A DNA stretch of 64,000 nt, taken from positions 2,268,501-2,332,500 of the forward strand of contig NZ_CP019437.1 of the NCBI RefSeq assembly GCF_001940525.2. Reading direction: 5' to 3'. Each line of letters begins with the position of its first letter. Within the stretch, counting starts at the first letter, position 1. The stretch is from Thioclava nitratireducens (lineage in GTDB: Bacteria > Pseudomonadota > Alphaproteobacteria > Rhodobacterales > Rhodobacteraceae). Below are positions 39,606 through 47,765 of this stretch, in pieces. A model generated the notes under the pieces. It worked only from the letters and a program-made list of their open reading frames with translations. It had not been told where the DNA came from and made no database searches. A program made the translations under genes and the position numbers.

Positions 39606-41024
39606 TCAGACCGGTAGATCGTCGGGCATCCGCTCCAGCAGCCCCGTCAGCGTGCGCAGCGCGGTACGGAAGCGCTCTTCGGGGACCGAGCCCGCCATCG
39701 CGATGCGCACCGCGTTGGGCGCCTGCCCGTCCTGCACGACATATTCATCGGCCGAGCGCAGCAGCACGCCTTCCATCTCCGCCATGCGCGCGAAGGTGGA
39801 GCCACGCCAGCCCATCGGCAGCTTCAGCCAAAGGAAGCTCAGCCCCGGCAGCCAGTTGAAATCCTGTCCCGCCAGCGATTGCACCGTCATCTGCAACCGC
39901 CGACCCATTTCCTCCTGCGCGGCATAGCGCAGACGCATCGCCTCGCCGCTCTCGAAGAGCCGGGCGACCATGTCGGTGATCGGCCGTGCGAGGCCGAAGA
40001 AGCTGTGCTGGGCGGCTAGCCGCCCCACTTCGCCCATGCCTTCGGGGGCTGCGACGATGCCGAAGCGCATGCCCGCCGAGATCGTCTTCGACAGAGATGT
40101 GATGTGCCAGCTGCGCTCGGGCGCGATCACCCGGAAGCTCGGCAGGCCGGTGACCGGCGCGGTGTAGCAATCGTCCTCGATGATCTGCAGGTCATGGCGG
40201 CGCGCGACCTCGACCAGCGCCTCGCGGCGCGCGACATCCATCCGCCCCGCCGTGGGGTTCTGTGCGTCGGGCGTGATGCAAACGATCTGGCCGCCATGTT
40301 TGCGGCAGGCCGCGTCGAGCGCATCGGGCATCATTCCCTGTTCGTCGATGGCGACGGGATGGACCTCTGCGCGGTTGAGCCGTGCGGCGTGACGGAAGCC
40401 GGGATAGGCCAGCTCCTCGATATAAACGCCGGGCCGATCGCCACGCAGGCAGGTCTGCATCACGAGGTTGATCCCGTTCTGCCCGCCATGGGTCAGCACA
40501 AGGTCATCCGCGTTCAGGATAGAGGCGAGCGAGCAATCTTTCGGAAACCAGTCGAGCACCGCCTCGCGGCAATAGGCGTCGCGGCGCAGACCGGGATATT
40601 GCAGGTAGGTCTTGCCGATCGAGCGCGCAGCTTCCTCCATCGCCCATTGTAACGCTTTTGTCTGGCCGACATCGGGCAATTGTGGCGATCGGAGGTTGAC
40701 CAGATCGCCCGGGGTTGCATCGATCTCCTCCCCGGTATGGCGGTAAAGCGGCTCGCGCGGGCCGAGTCGCTGCGTTTGTGTCGATACAAAGGTGCCGCGT
40801 CCCACCTTGGCCTCCAGCAGCCCCTCCTGCGTGGCGATTTGGTAGCCCCGCGCGACCGTGCCGGGGGTCACCCCCAGTGACCACGCCAAGTCCCTGACAG
40901 TAGGGAGTTTTGCGCCCGGTTTCAGGTCTCCGCGACGGATCCCTTCGCGCAGCGCGCGCACCAGCGCGAGATATTTCGGTCCGGCGATATGGGCGAGTTG
41001 GGGAGACCAGCTTGTATCAGTCAC
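39606..41024 (-). CDS. MocR-family transcription regulator (GntR HTH + aminotransferase-like)
   Basis: About 472 residues: an N-terminal GntR winged helix (about 15-80, GAKLPTVRDLAWSLGVTPGTVARGY) fused to a fold-type I aminotransferase-like domain, with the PLP lysine in ITSLSKTISAGMRFG and the Asp in DDCYTAP. Such proteins sense PLP-bound amines or amino acids. The GTG at 41024 is chosen: a promoter TTGATA-18-TATAGG at 41094-41065 would place upstream starts inside the promoter. It probably controls the downstream transporter and perhaps the divergent DUF1127 gene. Confidence 0.88.
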   Translation of the reverse strand: MTDTSWSPQLAHIAGPKYLALVRALREGIRRGDLKPGAKLPTVRDLAWSLGVTPGTVARGYQIATQEGLLEAKVGRGTFVSTQTQRLGPREPLYRHTGEEIDATPGDLVNLRSPQLPDVGQTKALQWAMEEAARSIGKTYLQYPGLRRDAYCREAVLDWFPKDCSLASILNADDLVLTHGGQNGINLVMQTCLRGDRPGVYIEELAYPGFRHAARLNRAEVHPVAIDEQGMMPDALDAACRKHGGQIVCITPDAQNPTAGRMDVARREALVEVARRHDLQIIEDDCYTAPVTGLPSFRVIAPERSWHITSLSKTISAGMRFGIVAAPEGMGEVGRLAAQHSFFGLARPITDMVARLFESGEAMRLRYAAQEEMGRRLQMTVQSLAGQDFNWLPGLSFLWLKLPMGWRGSTFARMAEMEGVLLRSADEYVVQDGQAPNAVRIAMAGSVPEERFRTALRTLTGLLERMPDDLPV

Positions 41025-41098
41025 AATATTTCTCTGGTTGCTTATTTTGAGGTATTGTATCCCTCCTATAGCAACAAACGCCACATTGTATCAATACA
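41012..41098. promoter_or_regulatory. MocR promoter with three TTGTATC direct repeats
   Basis: TTGTATC occurs at 41012-41018, 41055-41061 and 41086-41092, spaced 43 and 31 bp; the last is part of the near-palindrome TGTATCAATACA. Minus-strand promoter elements TTGATA (41094-41089) and TATAGG (41070-41065) with an 18-bp spacer overlap the sites. Direct-repeat operators are typical of MocR regulators. Autoregulation is inferred. Confidence 0.6.
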
Positions 41099-41111
41099 GA
41101 AAGGCATCGCA

Positions 41112-41300
41112 ATGTTTACCCTGTCGCGGACCCGTCCCGTTCCCGCTCGTCATGGCCGTCTGAGCCTGATCGCGCGCGTTGCGCGCGTCCTCGAAGCGCG
41201 CCGTTCGCGGATGGCGCTGGAGAAACTCGATGACCATCTGCTCAGAGATATCGGAATCAGCCGGGAGATTGCCCGGCAAGAAGTGCGCCGCTTCCTGTGA
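41112..41300 (+). CDS. DUF1127 small protein
   Basis: 62-residue basic protein ending in a DUF1127 (YjiS-like) domain: LEKLDDHLLRDIGISREIARQEVRRFL. The domain, about 45 residues with Arg-rich helices, occurs in many small alphaproteobacterial proteins, some linked to RNA turnover and phosphate or stress responses. The ATG at 41112 follows AAGG at 41100-41103. It is divergent from the MocR gene and ends before a strong terminator, so it forms its own transcript. Its function here is unknown. Confidence 0.85.
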   Translation: MFTLSRTRPVPARHGRLSLIARVARVLEARRSRMALEKLDDHLLRDIGISREIARQEVRRFL

Positions 41301-41343
41301 CGCGAACGATCCGGGCAATTCCCCTGACCGGAATCGTCTATTG

Positions 41344-41371
41344 GCCGGGCCTCAGTGCCCGGCTCTTTTTT
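41344..41371 (+). terminator. Intrinsic terminator after the DUF1127 gene
   Basis: A perfect 7-bp stem GCCGGGC/GCCCGGC (41344-41350 and 41357-41363) with a 6-base loop, then TC and six T residues at 41366-41371. It lies 43 bp after the stop. Confidence 0.9.
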
Positions 41372-41385
41372 GCGGTTGATGAAAA

Positions 41386-42123
41386 TCACTCGGTGGGGTG
41401 CGTCTCGGGCAAGGCGGCCTCGGCGTCGCGCCGGGACAGATCGGGGCGCAGCGCCAGAAGCTCCGCCCGCTGCGCCGCATCGAAGCCCGCCAGCATCGCC
41501 AACTCCGGTCGGAAACTCTCGACCCATAGCCCGTCGCAGAGCAACATTTCCGGCGCGTCGAGTAGCAATTGCAGATAGCGCACGCCGCCCGCCGCCCGCT
41601 CGGCCTCGACCCCGTCCAGCCCGACAAGCTCTTGCGCGGAAACGAGATTCCCCCGTAGCGGCGACATCAGACGGTGATTGGGTGATACGCGCATATCCTG
41701 CACCGGATGCCCCTCGCCAAGCGCGCCCGCGCGGATACGCACCGGGCTCAGCAGAGGATTGAGCGCGAGATCGGCAGCCGTGAACACTCGTGAACCGATC
41801 CAGCGCAGCGTCTGAACACCGGACTCGCGCGTCACCAGCCGCGCACCGGGGCGCAAATCGCCCGCAGGAACACCGCCAGCCTCGGTTGCGACCCGCGTCT
41901 CGGGCGTCACGCAGGGAATGGCCGCGCGAAACGCAGCGATGGAGCCGGAAAAAACCGTATCTCCGGATGCGTCAAAGCCACTGATATGGCCGTCCGTCTC
42001 GTCATGGCTGTCGAATTCCAGGCGCAGCGACTCGGTGCGCGCCATCGCGGTACATCGCAGCCCCTGAGCCGGCGATTGCGCCAAAATCTCCGCGATATCC
42101 GTTGCGCGCATGCTCCGCGTCAT
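41386..42123 (-). CDS. Hint-domain protein, short form
   Basis: 245-residue protein with a Hint (hedgehog/intein-like) domain over about residues 68-220. The splice-type cysteine is at 71 (AIPCVTPETRVAT) and the block with His is VSPNHRLM at about 147-153. There are no RTX repeats, and the first 65 residues are a small unassigned domain. The Hint module is typical of Rhodobacterales surface or secreted proteins, where self-cleavage is presumed. A second, larger Hint protein is encoded just upstream on the same strand. No signal peptide is evident. Confidence 0.85.
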   Translation of the reverse strand: MTRSMRATDIAEILAQSPAQGLRCTAMARTESLRLEFDSHDETDGHISGFDASGDTVFSGSIAAFRAAIPCVTPETRVATEAGGVPAGDLRPGARLVTRESGVQTLRWIGSRVFTAADLALNPLLSPVRIRAGALGEGHPVQDMRVSPNHRLMSPLRGNLVSAQELVGLDGVEAERAAGGVRYLQLLLDAPEMLLCDGLWVESFRPELAMLAGFDAAQRAELLALRPDLSRRDAEAALPETHPTE

Positions 42124-42315
42124 CCGATCCTCCTGCCTCCCAGCAGTCGAGGCCCCCTTCCATCACACGATAGCGACAAAACCCTGAGGCGAAAACGCGT
42201 GATGGCGTCTCTACGTGCGGATTAGCGGAAACGAATTGTTCGAGTTGCGGAAACAACACGGCAGCGCCGCGCCCCGGAAACATCCCGGACGCGGTCGCAG
42301 TTATTGGGCTGGCGG

Positions 42316-42331
42316 GGCCTCTGACGAGGCC
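42316..42331 (-). terminator. Short hairpin after the RTX-Hint gene
   Basis: GGCCTC/GAGGCC (42316-42321 and 42326-42331) with loop TGAC lies 6 bp past the RTX-Hint stop. There is no good T-run on the minus strand, so termination may be weak or factor-dependent. Confidence 0.4.
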
Positions 42332-42337
42332 TGCGCG

Positions 42338-44614
42338 TCAGCTCATGCGCAGGACGTTGGCTTCATGCTTCTTGAGCGTCTTGCGCGCCGCCTGATAGGC
42401 CTCGCGGCCCTTCGCGGTCTGCAGTTCCGGGAAGATCTCGAAGATTTCCTGACGCTGCGAATTGCCCATCCCGCCCAGCGTCTGGTCGCCGGGCTGGAAG
42501 CTCTCGGTCCAGGCACCATTGGCGAGCAGAACCTCGTGGCGGTCGAACATGAAGTGCAGGTAGCTGGTGCCCAGCGTCTCCACCGTGTCCACGCCCTGAT
42601 TGCCGACGAGATGCTTGGCCGCGACGAGAACCTCGTGCTCTTCGAAATAGAGCGCAGTCTTGTCATTGGCGACGAGCATTCGGTGGTTCGGCGAGACCAT
42701 CATGTCGCGCTCGGGCAGGTCGTTGCCGAGCGAGCCCTTGCGGATCAGCACCGGCTTGAGATGCGGTGCGCGCGCGAGCTGCTCATGCGTCATGTCGGCG
42801 CGGCCGGCCCAGCGGACCTCCTGAATGCCGTTATCGCGGGTCAGGACCTTGTCGCCTTCGCGCAGCGTCTCCACCGGAACCTCGCCACGCGGCGTCGCGA
42901 TCAGAGTACCCGGCGTGAAGCAGGGGATGACCTCTTCCATGTTGGAGAATTCGAGCGTACCGGTGACATTTCCCGAGCCGTCGAGGAAGTCGACCGTCCC
43001 GGCATAGGTGCTGACACCCGAGACCGGATCGTAATCGGTGACCGTGGAATGAACACGCAGCGGCCCCGCGCCCTGCAGGTCGAGCGTGTCGTAATCGTCG
43101 CCGCCTTCGCCGCCGTCGAGCGTGTCTCCGATGCCATCGGTCGAGGACCCCACGATGAACAGATCGCGATCGTCGCCACCGGAGACGGTGTCCGCATCCG
43201 CGCCGCCATCGAGCGTATCGTTACCCTGGCCGCCATCGAGATTGTCCGATCCGTGACCGCCCTCCAGCGTGTCGTTGCCTTGCTGACCGTAGAGCACGTC
43301 ATCGCCCAGACCGCCCATCAGGCTGTCGTCGCCGGGCTCGCCCGGATCATTTTCCACCGGGCAGGTGTCATAGGTCATGTCGGTGATCGAGATCGCCTGA
43401 TCCGTCGCCCCGCCATTCGAATAGGCGATGCTCAGCTTTGCGGTCGGATCATTGATGGTGACCTTGACCGAACCGATCTTGTCGTCCTGATGCAGGCTGC
43501 CGTCGTCCTGATCGCCACCGGTGATGGTGTAGGTGCCGTCGCCATTGTCGGTGACCGTCTGGTTGCCCTCGGGATCGATCGTGATCGCGACCGGGTTGCC
43601 GTCGGTATCGAAGGCCGAGAGCGTCACGACATCGACATGGTCGTCATAGCTGTCCGAACGATCGAGATCGTTGATCCGGAAGCTCAACCCCTGAACCTCA
43701 CCGGTGTAATCGCTATTGTCCGAAGAGAAGGTCAAGACGGTCGTCGAGGTCGGCGACACACCGCCTTCGCAATCGCCGCCCGCACCGTAGAGCTGCAGCG
43801 CCGAGCAGCTGTCGAAGTTCTCGCCAGCTTCGGTATATTGCGCAGAGGTCGTCAGCGTCGCCTTCGCCCCGTAATCCTGCGACTGGAAGTCGAAATGGAC
43901 CTTGGTCTCGCCCAGATCGACAGTCTGGTCCTTCACCTCGCCGCAATCGGTCTGGAAATGGCTCCAGTCCACGGTTTCCGAGACCGGATCGGCCGCGGGG
44001 CCACCGGCCGGATCGTTGTCGCCATAGATCGTGTCGTTTCCGGCATCGCCCGAGATCGTGTCGTTGCCGCCCTCGCCATAGATCAGATCGTCGCCCTGGC
44101 CGCCCTCGACGGAGTCGTCGCCCTGACCGGCATAGACCGTGTCATTGCCGTCGCCCGCGATGATGTAGTCGTCATTCGGCGCGGCGCCCGGAAGGATCGC
44201 GTCGTTATTGTCGACCATGTCGCCTTCGGGATCGCCGGTGTAATGATCGTCGATCAGGTCGCCGCCGGAGGTGCCTTCGACGATACCGTCGGGCGCGCTC
44301 ACGTTGATCGTAACGGTCGCGGTGTCGTAGCCGCCCTGCCCGTCATAGATCTTGTAGGTGAAGCTGTCGGTGCCGGAATAGTTGGGTTCGGGCGTGTAGG
44401 TGATCGTGCCATCGGCATTCACCGTGACCGAGCCATGCGCCGGGTCGCTCGCCCACTGCACCTTGAGCGGGTCGCCATCGGGGTCGCTGTCATTCGCGAG
44501 AACGGCGATCGTCTGCGCGGTGTTGTACTTAACGCTCGCGCTGTCGTTGGTAGCATTCGGATCGGAATTCTTGTCGCAATCATCGTCGTCGTGATGATAG
44601 TAGAAATAAGTCAT
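42338..44614 (-). CDS. RTX-repeat protein with C-terminal Hint domain
   Basis: 758-residue acidic protein, probably exported by type I secretion. Order: Asp/His-rich N terminus (YYHHDDDDCD, 5-14), an Ig/cadherin-like domain (about 20-107), RTX calcium repeats (about 115-200, GGQGDDLIYGEGGNDTI), a beta-rich middle domain (about 210-420), more RTX repeats (about 428-510), and a Hint domain (about 562-735) with Cys565 and the VSPNHRM block at 640-646. The ATG at 44614 follows GGAGAG and starts MTYFYYHH; the frame further upstream is noncoding in character. No type I secretion ABC/MFP genes lie nearby. Confidence 0.85.
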   Translation of the reverse strand: MTYFYYHHDDDDCDKNSDPNATNDSASVKYNTAQTIAVLANDSDPDGDPLKVQWASDPAHGSVTVNADGTITYTPEPNYSGTDSFTYKIYDGQGGYDTATVTINVSAPDGIVEGTSGGDLIDDHYTGDPEGDMVDNNDAILPGAAPNDDYIIAGDGNDTVYAGQGDDSVEGGQGDDLIYGEGGNDTISGDAGNDTIYGDNDPAGGPAADPVSETVDWSHFQTDCGEVKDQTVDLGETKVHFDFQSQDYGAKATLTTSAQYTEAGENFDSCSALQLYGAGGDCEGGVSPTSTTVLTFSSDNSDYTGEVQGLSFRINDLDRSDSYDDHVDVVTLSAFDTDGNPVAITIDPEGNQTVTDNGDGTYTITGGDQDDGSLHQDDKIGSVKVTINDPTAKLSIAYSNGGATDQAISITDMTYDTCPVENDPGEPGDDSLMGGLGDDVLYGQQGNDTLEGGHGSDNLDGGQGNDTLDGGADADTVSGGDDRDLFIVGSSTDGIGDTLDGGEGGDDYDTLDLQGAGPLRVHSTVTDYDPVSGVSTYAGTVDFLDGSGNVTGTLEFSNMEEVIPCFTPGTLIATPRGEVPVETLREGDKVLTRDNGIQEVRWAGRADMTHEQLARAPHLKPVLIRKGSLGNDLPERDMMVSPNHRMLVANDKTALYFEEHEVLVAAKHLVGNQGVDTVETLGTSYLHFMFDRHEVLLANGAWTESFQPGDQTLGGMGNSQRQEIFEIFPELQTAKGREAYQAARKTLKKHEANVLRMS

Positions 44615-45493
44615 CCCCAACTCTCCTTTGCCGTCCGCTTGGCTCCCTGGCCCCGCGCCGTGGCGTATCTTCCCTAGGGCGCAAAGCGGCGGCGCCGTGA
44701 CGTGTCCGGATCCGAAGTCCGAACGTGTTTTTTGAGAAGAATTGGCCAGCGTCGGCGCGCGCGGGCGCTGCCGGCAAAGTCGCCGCAGATCGCTCTGCGT
44801 CTCATTTGCCCTCATGGTCGAGGCCGTTATGGATCGGTCCCCTTGGCAGCGCCGGGCGAGCTCTCTTTCGACAACTCTTCTCTTTGGCCACCCCCATGGC
44901 CAATCGCCCCCCAGCAGGGCTTGGCCTCAATCTGCCCTCGCGACCGCCACAAAGAAAAGGGGAATTTGCCGCTTTCTTGCCTCATTTCGAGGAAATGCCC
45001 GGGAAACGGTCATCAATAATCCGAATCGCGAAGTGACTGTTTTTAAACACCGTTTCCGTTTACCAAAAGATCGACCTATCTTTTTAGACAGGAGCCATGC
45101 CTAAGTTTCGCCACATTTAAACCGGTGGTTGAAAGGTATTTGTCGGACCCGTTGCGAAAGGCGAAAAACTGTTTTCGATTTAGCGACAATAACCGGGCGA
45201 GTTTGTTTCCTGGGATGCCCCCAATCGCAGCGATATTTCTCCCACGGATAAGTCTTAATTGTCCTCGACCGCGCCGCAATCCGGTATCTCGCGCCCGTTT
45301 GTTCTGAGAACGAAACGAGATTACTTCGAATCATCTTTTGCTAACCACGTTCCAAGACGCCGCTTTTCACGATGACGCCAAATTTGGACAAAGTCTTGCG
45401 AGGCCGGAAAATGCGGGCCTGACAAGACATAGGAACGAAGATGCGCCGGCCGGGTCACCATCGGCGCGCGGATCTGTCATTCTGCGGAAGGTC
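44615..45493. other. About 880-bp region without recognised genes
   Basis: Lies upstream of the RTX-Hint gene and before tRNA-Leu. The part from about 44990 to 45350 is AT-rich. It holds an exact 9-bp inverted repeat, GGAAACGGT (45002-45010) and ACCGTTTCC (45049-45057), 38 bp apart. Open frames of 60-120 codons exist on both strands but have no protein-like composition or good ribosome sites. An unannotated small RNA is possible. Confidence 0.5.
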
Positions 45494-45577
45494 TGGTGCC
45501 CGAGGTCGGACTCGAACCGACACGCCTTGCAGCGGCGGATTTTGAATCCGCTGCGTCTACCATTCCGCCACTCGGGC
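45494..45577 (-). tRNA. tRNA-Leu (anticodon CAA)
   Basis: On the minus strand the acceptor stem GCCCGAG (45577-45571) pairs with CTCGGGC (45504-45498). The anticodon stem-loop is GCGGA-TTCAAAA-TCCGC, giving CAA for UUG codons. An extra variable arm, typical of class II tRNA-Leu, precedes the T arm GTCGG-TTCGAGT-CCGAC. The discriminator A and an encoded CCA (45496-45494) follow. Confidence 0.95.
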
Positions 45578-45623
45578 CCAGTCCGAATCCTCTAGCGCGC
45601 AGCCGCGCCCGAGGCAAGTACGC

Positions 45624-46487
45624 TTAGAGGTTACGCGTTGAAAACGTGTCGCATTGTTTGAGCTCACCGCTCAGATAGCCCCGCTCGAACCAGCGTTGCC
45701 GTTGAGCGGAGCTGCCATGGGTGAAGCTGTCGGGCATCGGCACCCGGCCGGCCTCGCGTTGCAGCGTATCGTCCCCGATCCGTGCCGCGGCGTTCATGGC
45801 CTCCGCGATGTCGCCCGGCTCGATCGCGCCGATCTGATCTTCGGCGCGGCGCGCCCAGATCCCCGAGAAGCAATCGGCCTGCAACTCGATGCGCACCGAG
45901 AGCGCATTAGCCTGCGCCTCGGAGCTTTGCGCGCGCACTTCGTTAACCTTACCGAGAATCCCCAGCTCGTCCTGAACGTGGTGGGCCACCTCATGCGCCA
46001 CGACATAGGCGGCGGCGAAATCGCCCCGCGCGCCGAGCTGCTGGCTCAGCGTGTCGAAAAACGCCGTATCGAGATAGATTTTCTGATCGCCCGGACAGTA
46101 GAACGGCCCCGTCGCGCCGCTCGCATTGCCGCAGGGCGATTGCGTGACCCCGCTAAAGAGTACCAGCACCGCCGGATCGTATTGCCGTCCCAGGTCGGAT
46201 TGGAACACGCCCTGCCAGACCTCCTCGGTATCGGCCAGCGTCACCGAGACGAAATCGCCCATCGCCTTCTCGCGTTCGCTCAGCTCGCCCGATTGCGTGA
46301 TCACCGGCCCCGAGCCCGACCCGCCATCGAGCAGCGGCGTCAGATCGACCCCGAGGAAATAGGCCACCACGATGATCGCGACCACGCCGAGGCCGCCGCC
46401 GCCCAGACGGATTGCGCCGCCCCCTGCCCTGCGCTGGCTGCGCCGGTCCTCGATATTGCGGCTGCCGCGCCGTCCCCGCCATTGCAT
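45624..46487 (-). CDS. YpfJ-type neutral zinc metallopeptidase
   Basis: 287-residue membrane-anchored protein of the PF04228 family. Residues 1-30 are basic and cytoplasmic, one helix spans about 30-47 (GGGGLGVVAIIVVAYFLGV), and the rest is probably periplasmic. The zinc motif HEVAH is at 155-159 with a downstream ELQADCFSGIWA supplying the third ligand. The ATG at 46487 starts MQWRGRRGSRN; the frame is open much further upstream but there it is antisense to the DedA gene. Substrate unknown. Confidence 0.88.
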   Translation of the reverse strand: MQWRGRRGSRNIEDRRSQRRAGGGAIRLGGGGLGVVAIIVVAYFLGVDLTPLLDGGSGSGPVITQSGELSEREKAMGDFVSVTLADTEEVWQGVFQSDLGRQYDPAVLVLFSGVTQSPCGNASGATGPFYCPGDQKIYLDTAFFDTLSQQLGARGDFAAAYVVAHEVAHHVQDELGILGKVNEVRAQSSEAQANALSVRIELQADCFSGIWARRAEDQIGAIEPGDIAEAMNAAARIGDDTLQREAGRVPMPDSFTHGSSAQRQRWFERGYLSGELKQCDTFSTRNL

Positions 46488-46622
46488 TTGCGAATGCCTC
46501 CCTCGCTTTTTCGTGAAGTCTAGCGCGAGGCCCGCAAAAGCAAAGGTGCGACGCGCGTGACTTGACCTTGCGGCCCGCGCGGGAGATGAAGCGATCCGAG
46601 CAGCAAGGAAAAGGATGCCGCC

Positions 46623-47201
46623 ATGATCCGCCGCATCTACGACTGGACGATGGCCCGCGCGAGCCACCCGCATGCGATGTGGTATCTCGCCGCCGTCGCC
46701 TTCATCGAGGCCTCGGTCTTCCCGATCCCTCCGGATGTGCTGATGATCCCGATGATCCTCGCCCGGCCCTGGGCGGCTTGGCGCATCGCGCTGGTGGCGA
46801 CGCTGTCGTCGGTCGCGGGCGGCTGTCTGGGCTACCTGATCGGTTATGGTTTCATGGATGCGATCGGCAGGCCGGTGCTGGATTTCTACGGCAAGGCGGA
46901 CGATTTCAACACACTCGCCGCCCGGTTCAACCAGATGGGCGGCTGGGCCGTGCTGATCGCAGGTGTCACGCCTTTCCCCTACAAGGTGATCACGATCTTC
47001 GCGGGCGCCACGAACCTGAGCCCGGTTCTCTTCCTTGGCGTCTCCTTCATCGCCCGCGCGCTGCGCTTCTTCGTGGTCGCTGGCCTCCTTTGGAAATTCG
47101 GCGAGCCGATCAAGACCTTCATCGAACGTTGGCTCGGCCCGCTCTTCACTATCTTCGTCATCCTGCTGATCGGCGGGTTCTATCTTCTGAAATATCTCTG
47201 A
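46623..47201 (+). CDS. DedA/SNARE-associated (YqaA-type) membrane protein
   Basis: 192-residue inner-membrane protein with five or so hydrophobic segments. The family features are EASVFPIPPDVLMIP near 30-44 and GWAVLIAGVTPFPYKVITIFAGAT near 104-127. YqaA/DedA proteins are linked to lipid carrier flipping and membrane homeostasis. The ATG follows AAGGATGCCGCC and the gene lies 8 bp before dsbB, so the two are likely co-transcribed. Confidence 0.87.
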   Translation: MIRRIYDWTMARASHPHAMWYLAAVAFIEASVFPIPPDVLMIPMILARPWAAWRIALVATLSSVAGGCLGYLIGYGFMDAIGRPVLDFYGKADDFNTLAARFNQMGGWAVLIAGVTPFPYKVITIFAGATNLSPVLFLGVSFIARALRFFVVAGLLWKFGEPIKTFIERWLGPLFTIFVILLIGGFYLLKYL

Positions 47202-47209
47202 GGCCTCCG

Positions 47210-47704
47210 ATGCAAGATCGCCTGCAAACCCAGACCTCTTTCCGCGGCCTCGTCGGCCTCGCCGCCGCAGGCTCCGCCGTCGTGCTGGCCGGGGCCTTCG
47301 TGTTTCAGGCCTTGGGCTATGCGCCCTGCCACCTGTGCCTGCTGCAACGCTGGCCGCATCTGGTCGCAATCCTGATCGGGCTTGCGATCCTCGCCTTCCG
47401 TCTGCCCGGCTGGACTGCGCTTCTGGGCATGCTGGCGGCGCTGACGACCTCGGTGCTGGGCTTCTATCATTCGGGCGTCGAGCGGAAGATCTTCCAAGGT
47501 CCGACCGATTGCACCTCGAATGGCGTCGACACCACCGTCTCCGCCGCCGACCTGCTCAAACAGATCAACGAAGCCCCGCTGGTGCGCTGCGACGAGATTC
47601 CGTGGGACATCTTCGGCATCACCATGGCGAACCTCAACGCAATCGGCTCGCTCGTTCTTGCGGGCATCTGGCTCTGGGCGTTCCTCAAGTCGCGCCGCGC
47701 CTGA
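47210..47704 (+). CDS. dsbB: Disulfide bond formation protein B
   Basis: 164-residue inner-membrane quinone-dependent oxidase that reoxidises DsbA. Four hydrophobic helices; the first redox pair is Cys40/Cys43 (YAPCHLCLLQRWPH) and the second periplasmic pair is Cys101/Cys127. The ATG at 47210 is 8 bp after the DedA gene stop, behind GAGGCC; the frame is open upstream but antisense-like there. No dsbA partner is beside it. Confidence 0.92.
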   Translation: MQDRLQTQTSFRGLVGLAAAGSAVVLAGAFVFQALGYAPCHLCLLQRWPHLVAILIGLAILAFRLPGWTALLGMLAALTTSVLGFYHSGVERKIFQGPTDCTSNGVDTTVSAADLLKQINEAPLVRCDEIPWDIFGITMANLNAIGSLVLAGIWLWAFLKSRRA

Positions 47705-47765
47705 GCCACCCGAGCGGGGGCCAAGCCCCCTTGCCCCGCTCCCGAAACCGCGCCAAGAACCGCGC

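Noticed and set aside
45338..45595. An 85-codon plus-strand frame
   Set aside because: It runs through the tRNA-Leu gene and its sequence is that of a reverse-read tRNA, so it is not a protein gene.
46562..47704. A 380-codon frame that would make DsbB twice its normal size
   Set aside because: The first 216 codons only overlap the DedA-type gene in another frame; DsbB homology begins at the ATG at 47210, which has normal spacing.
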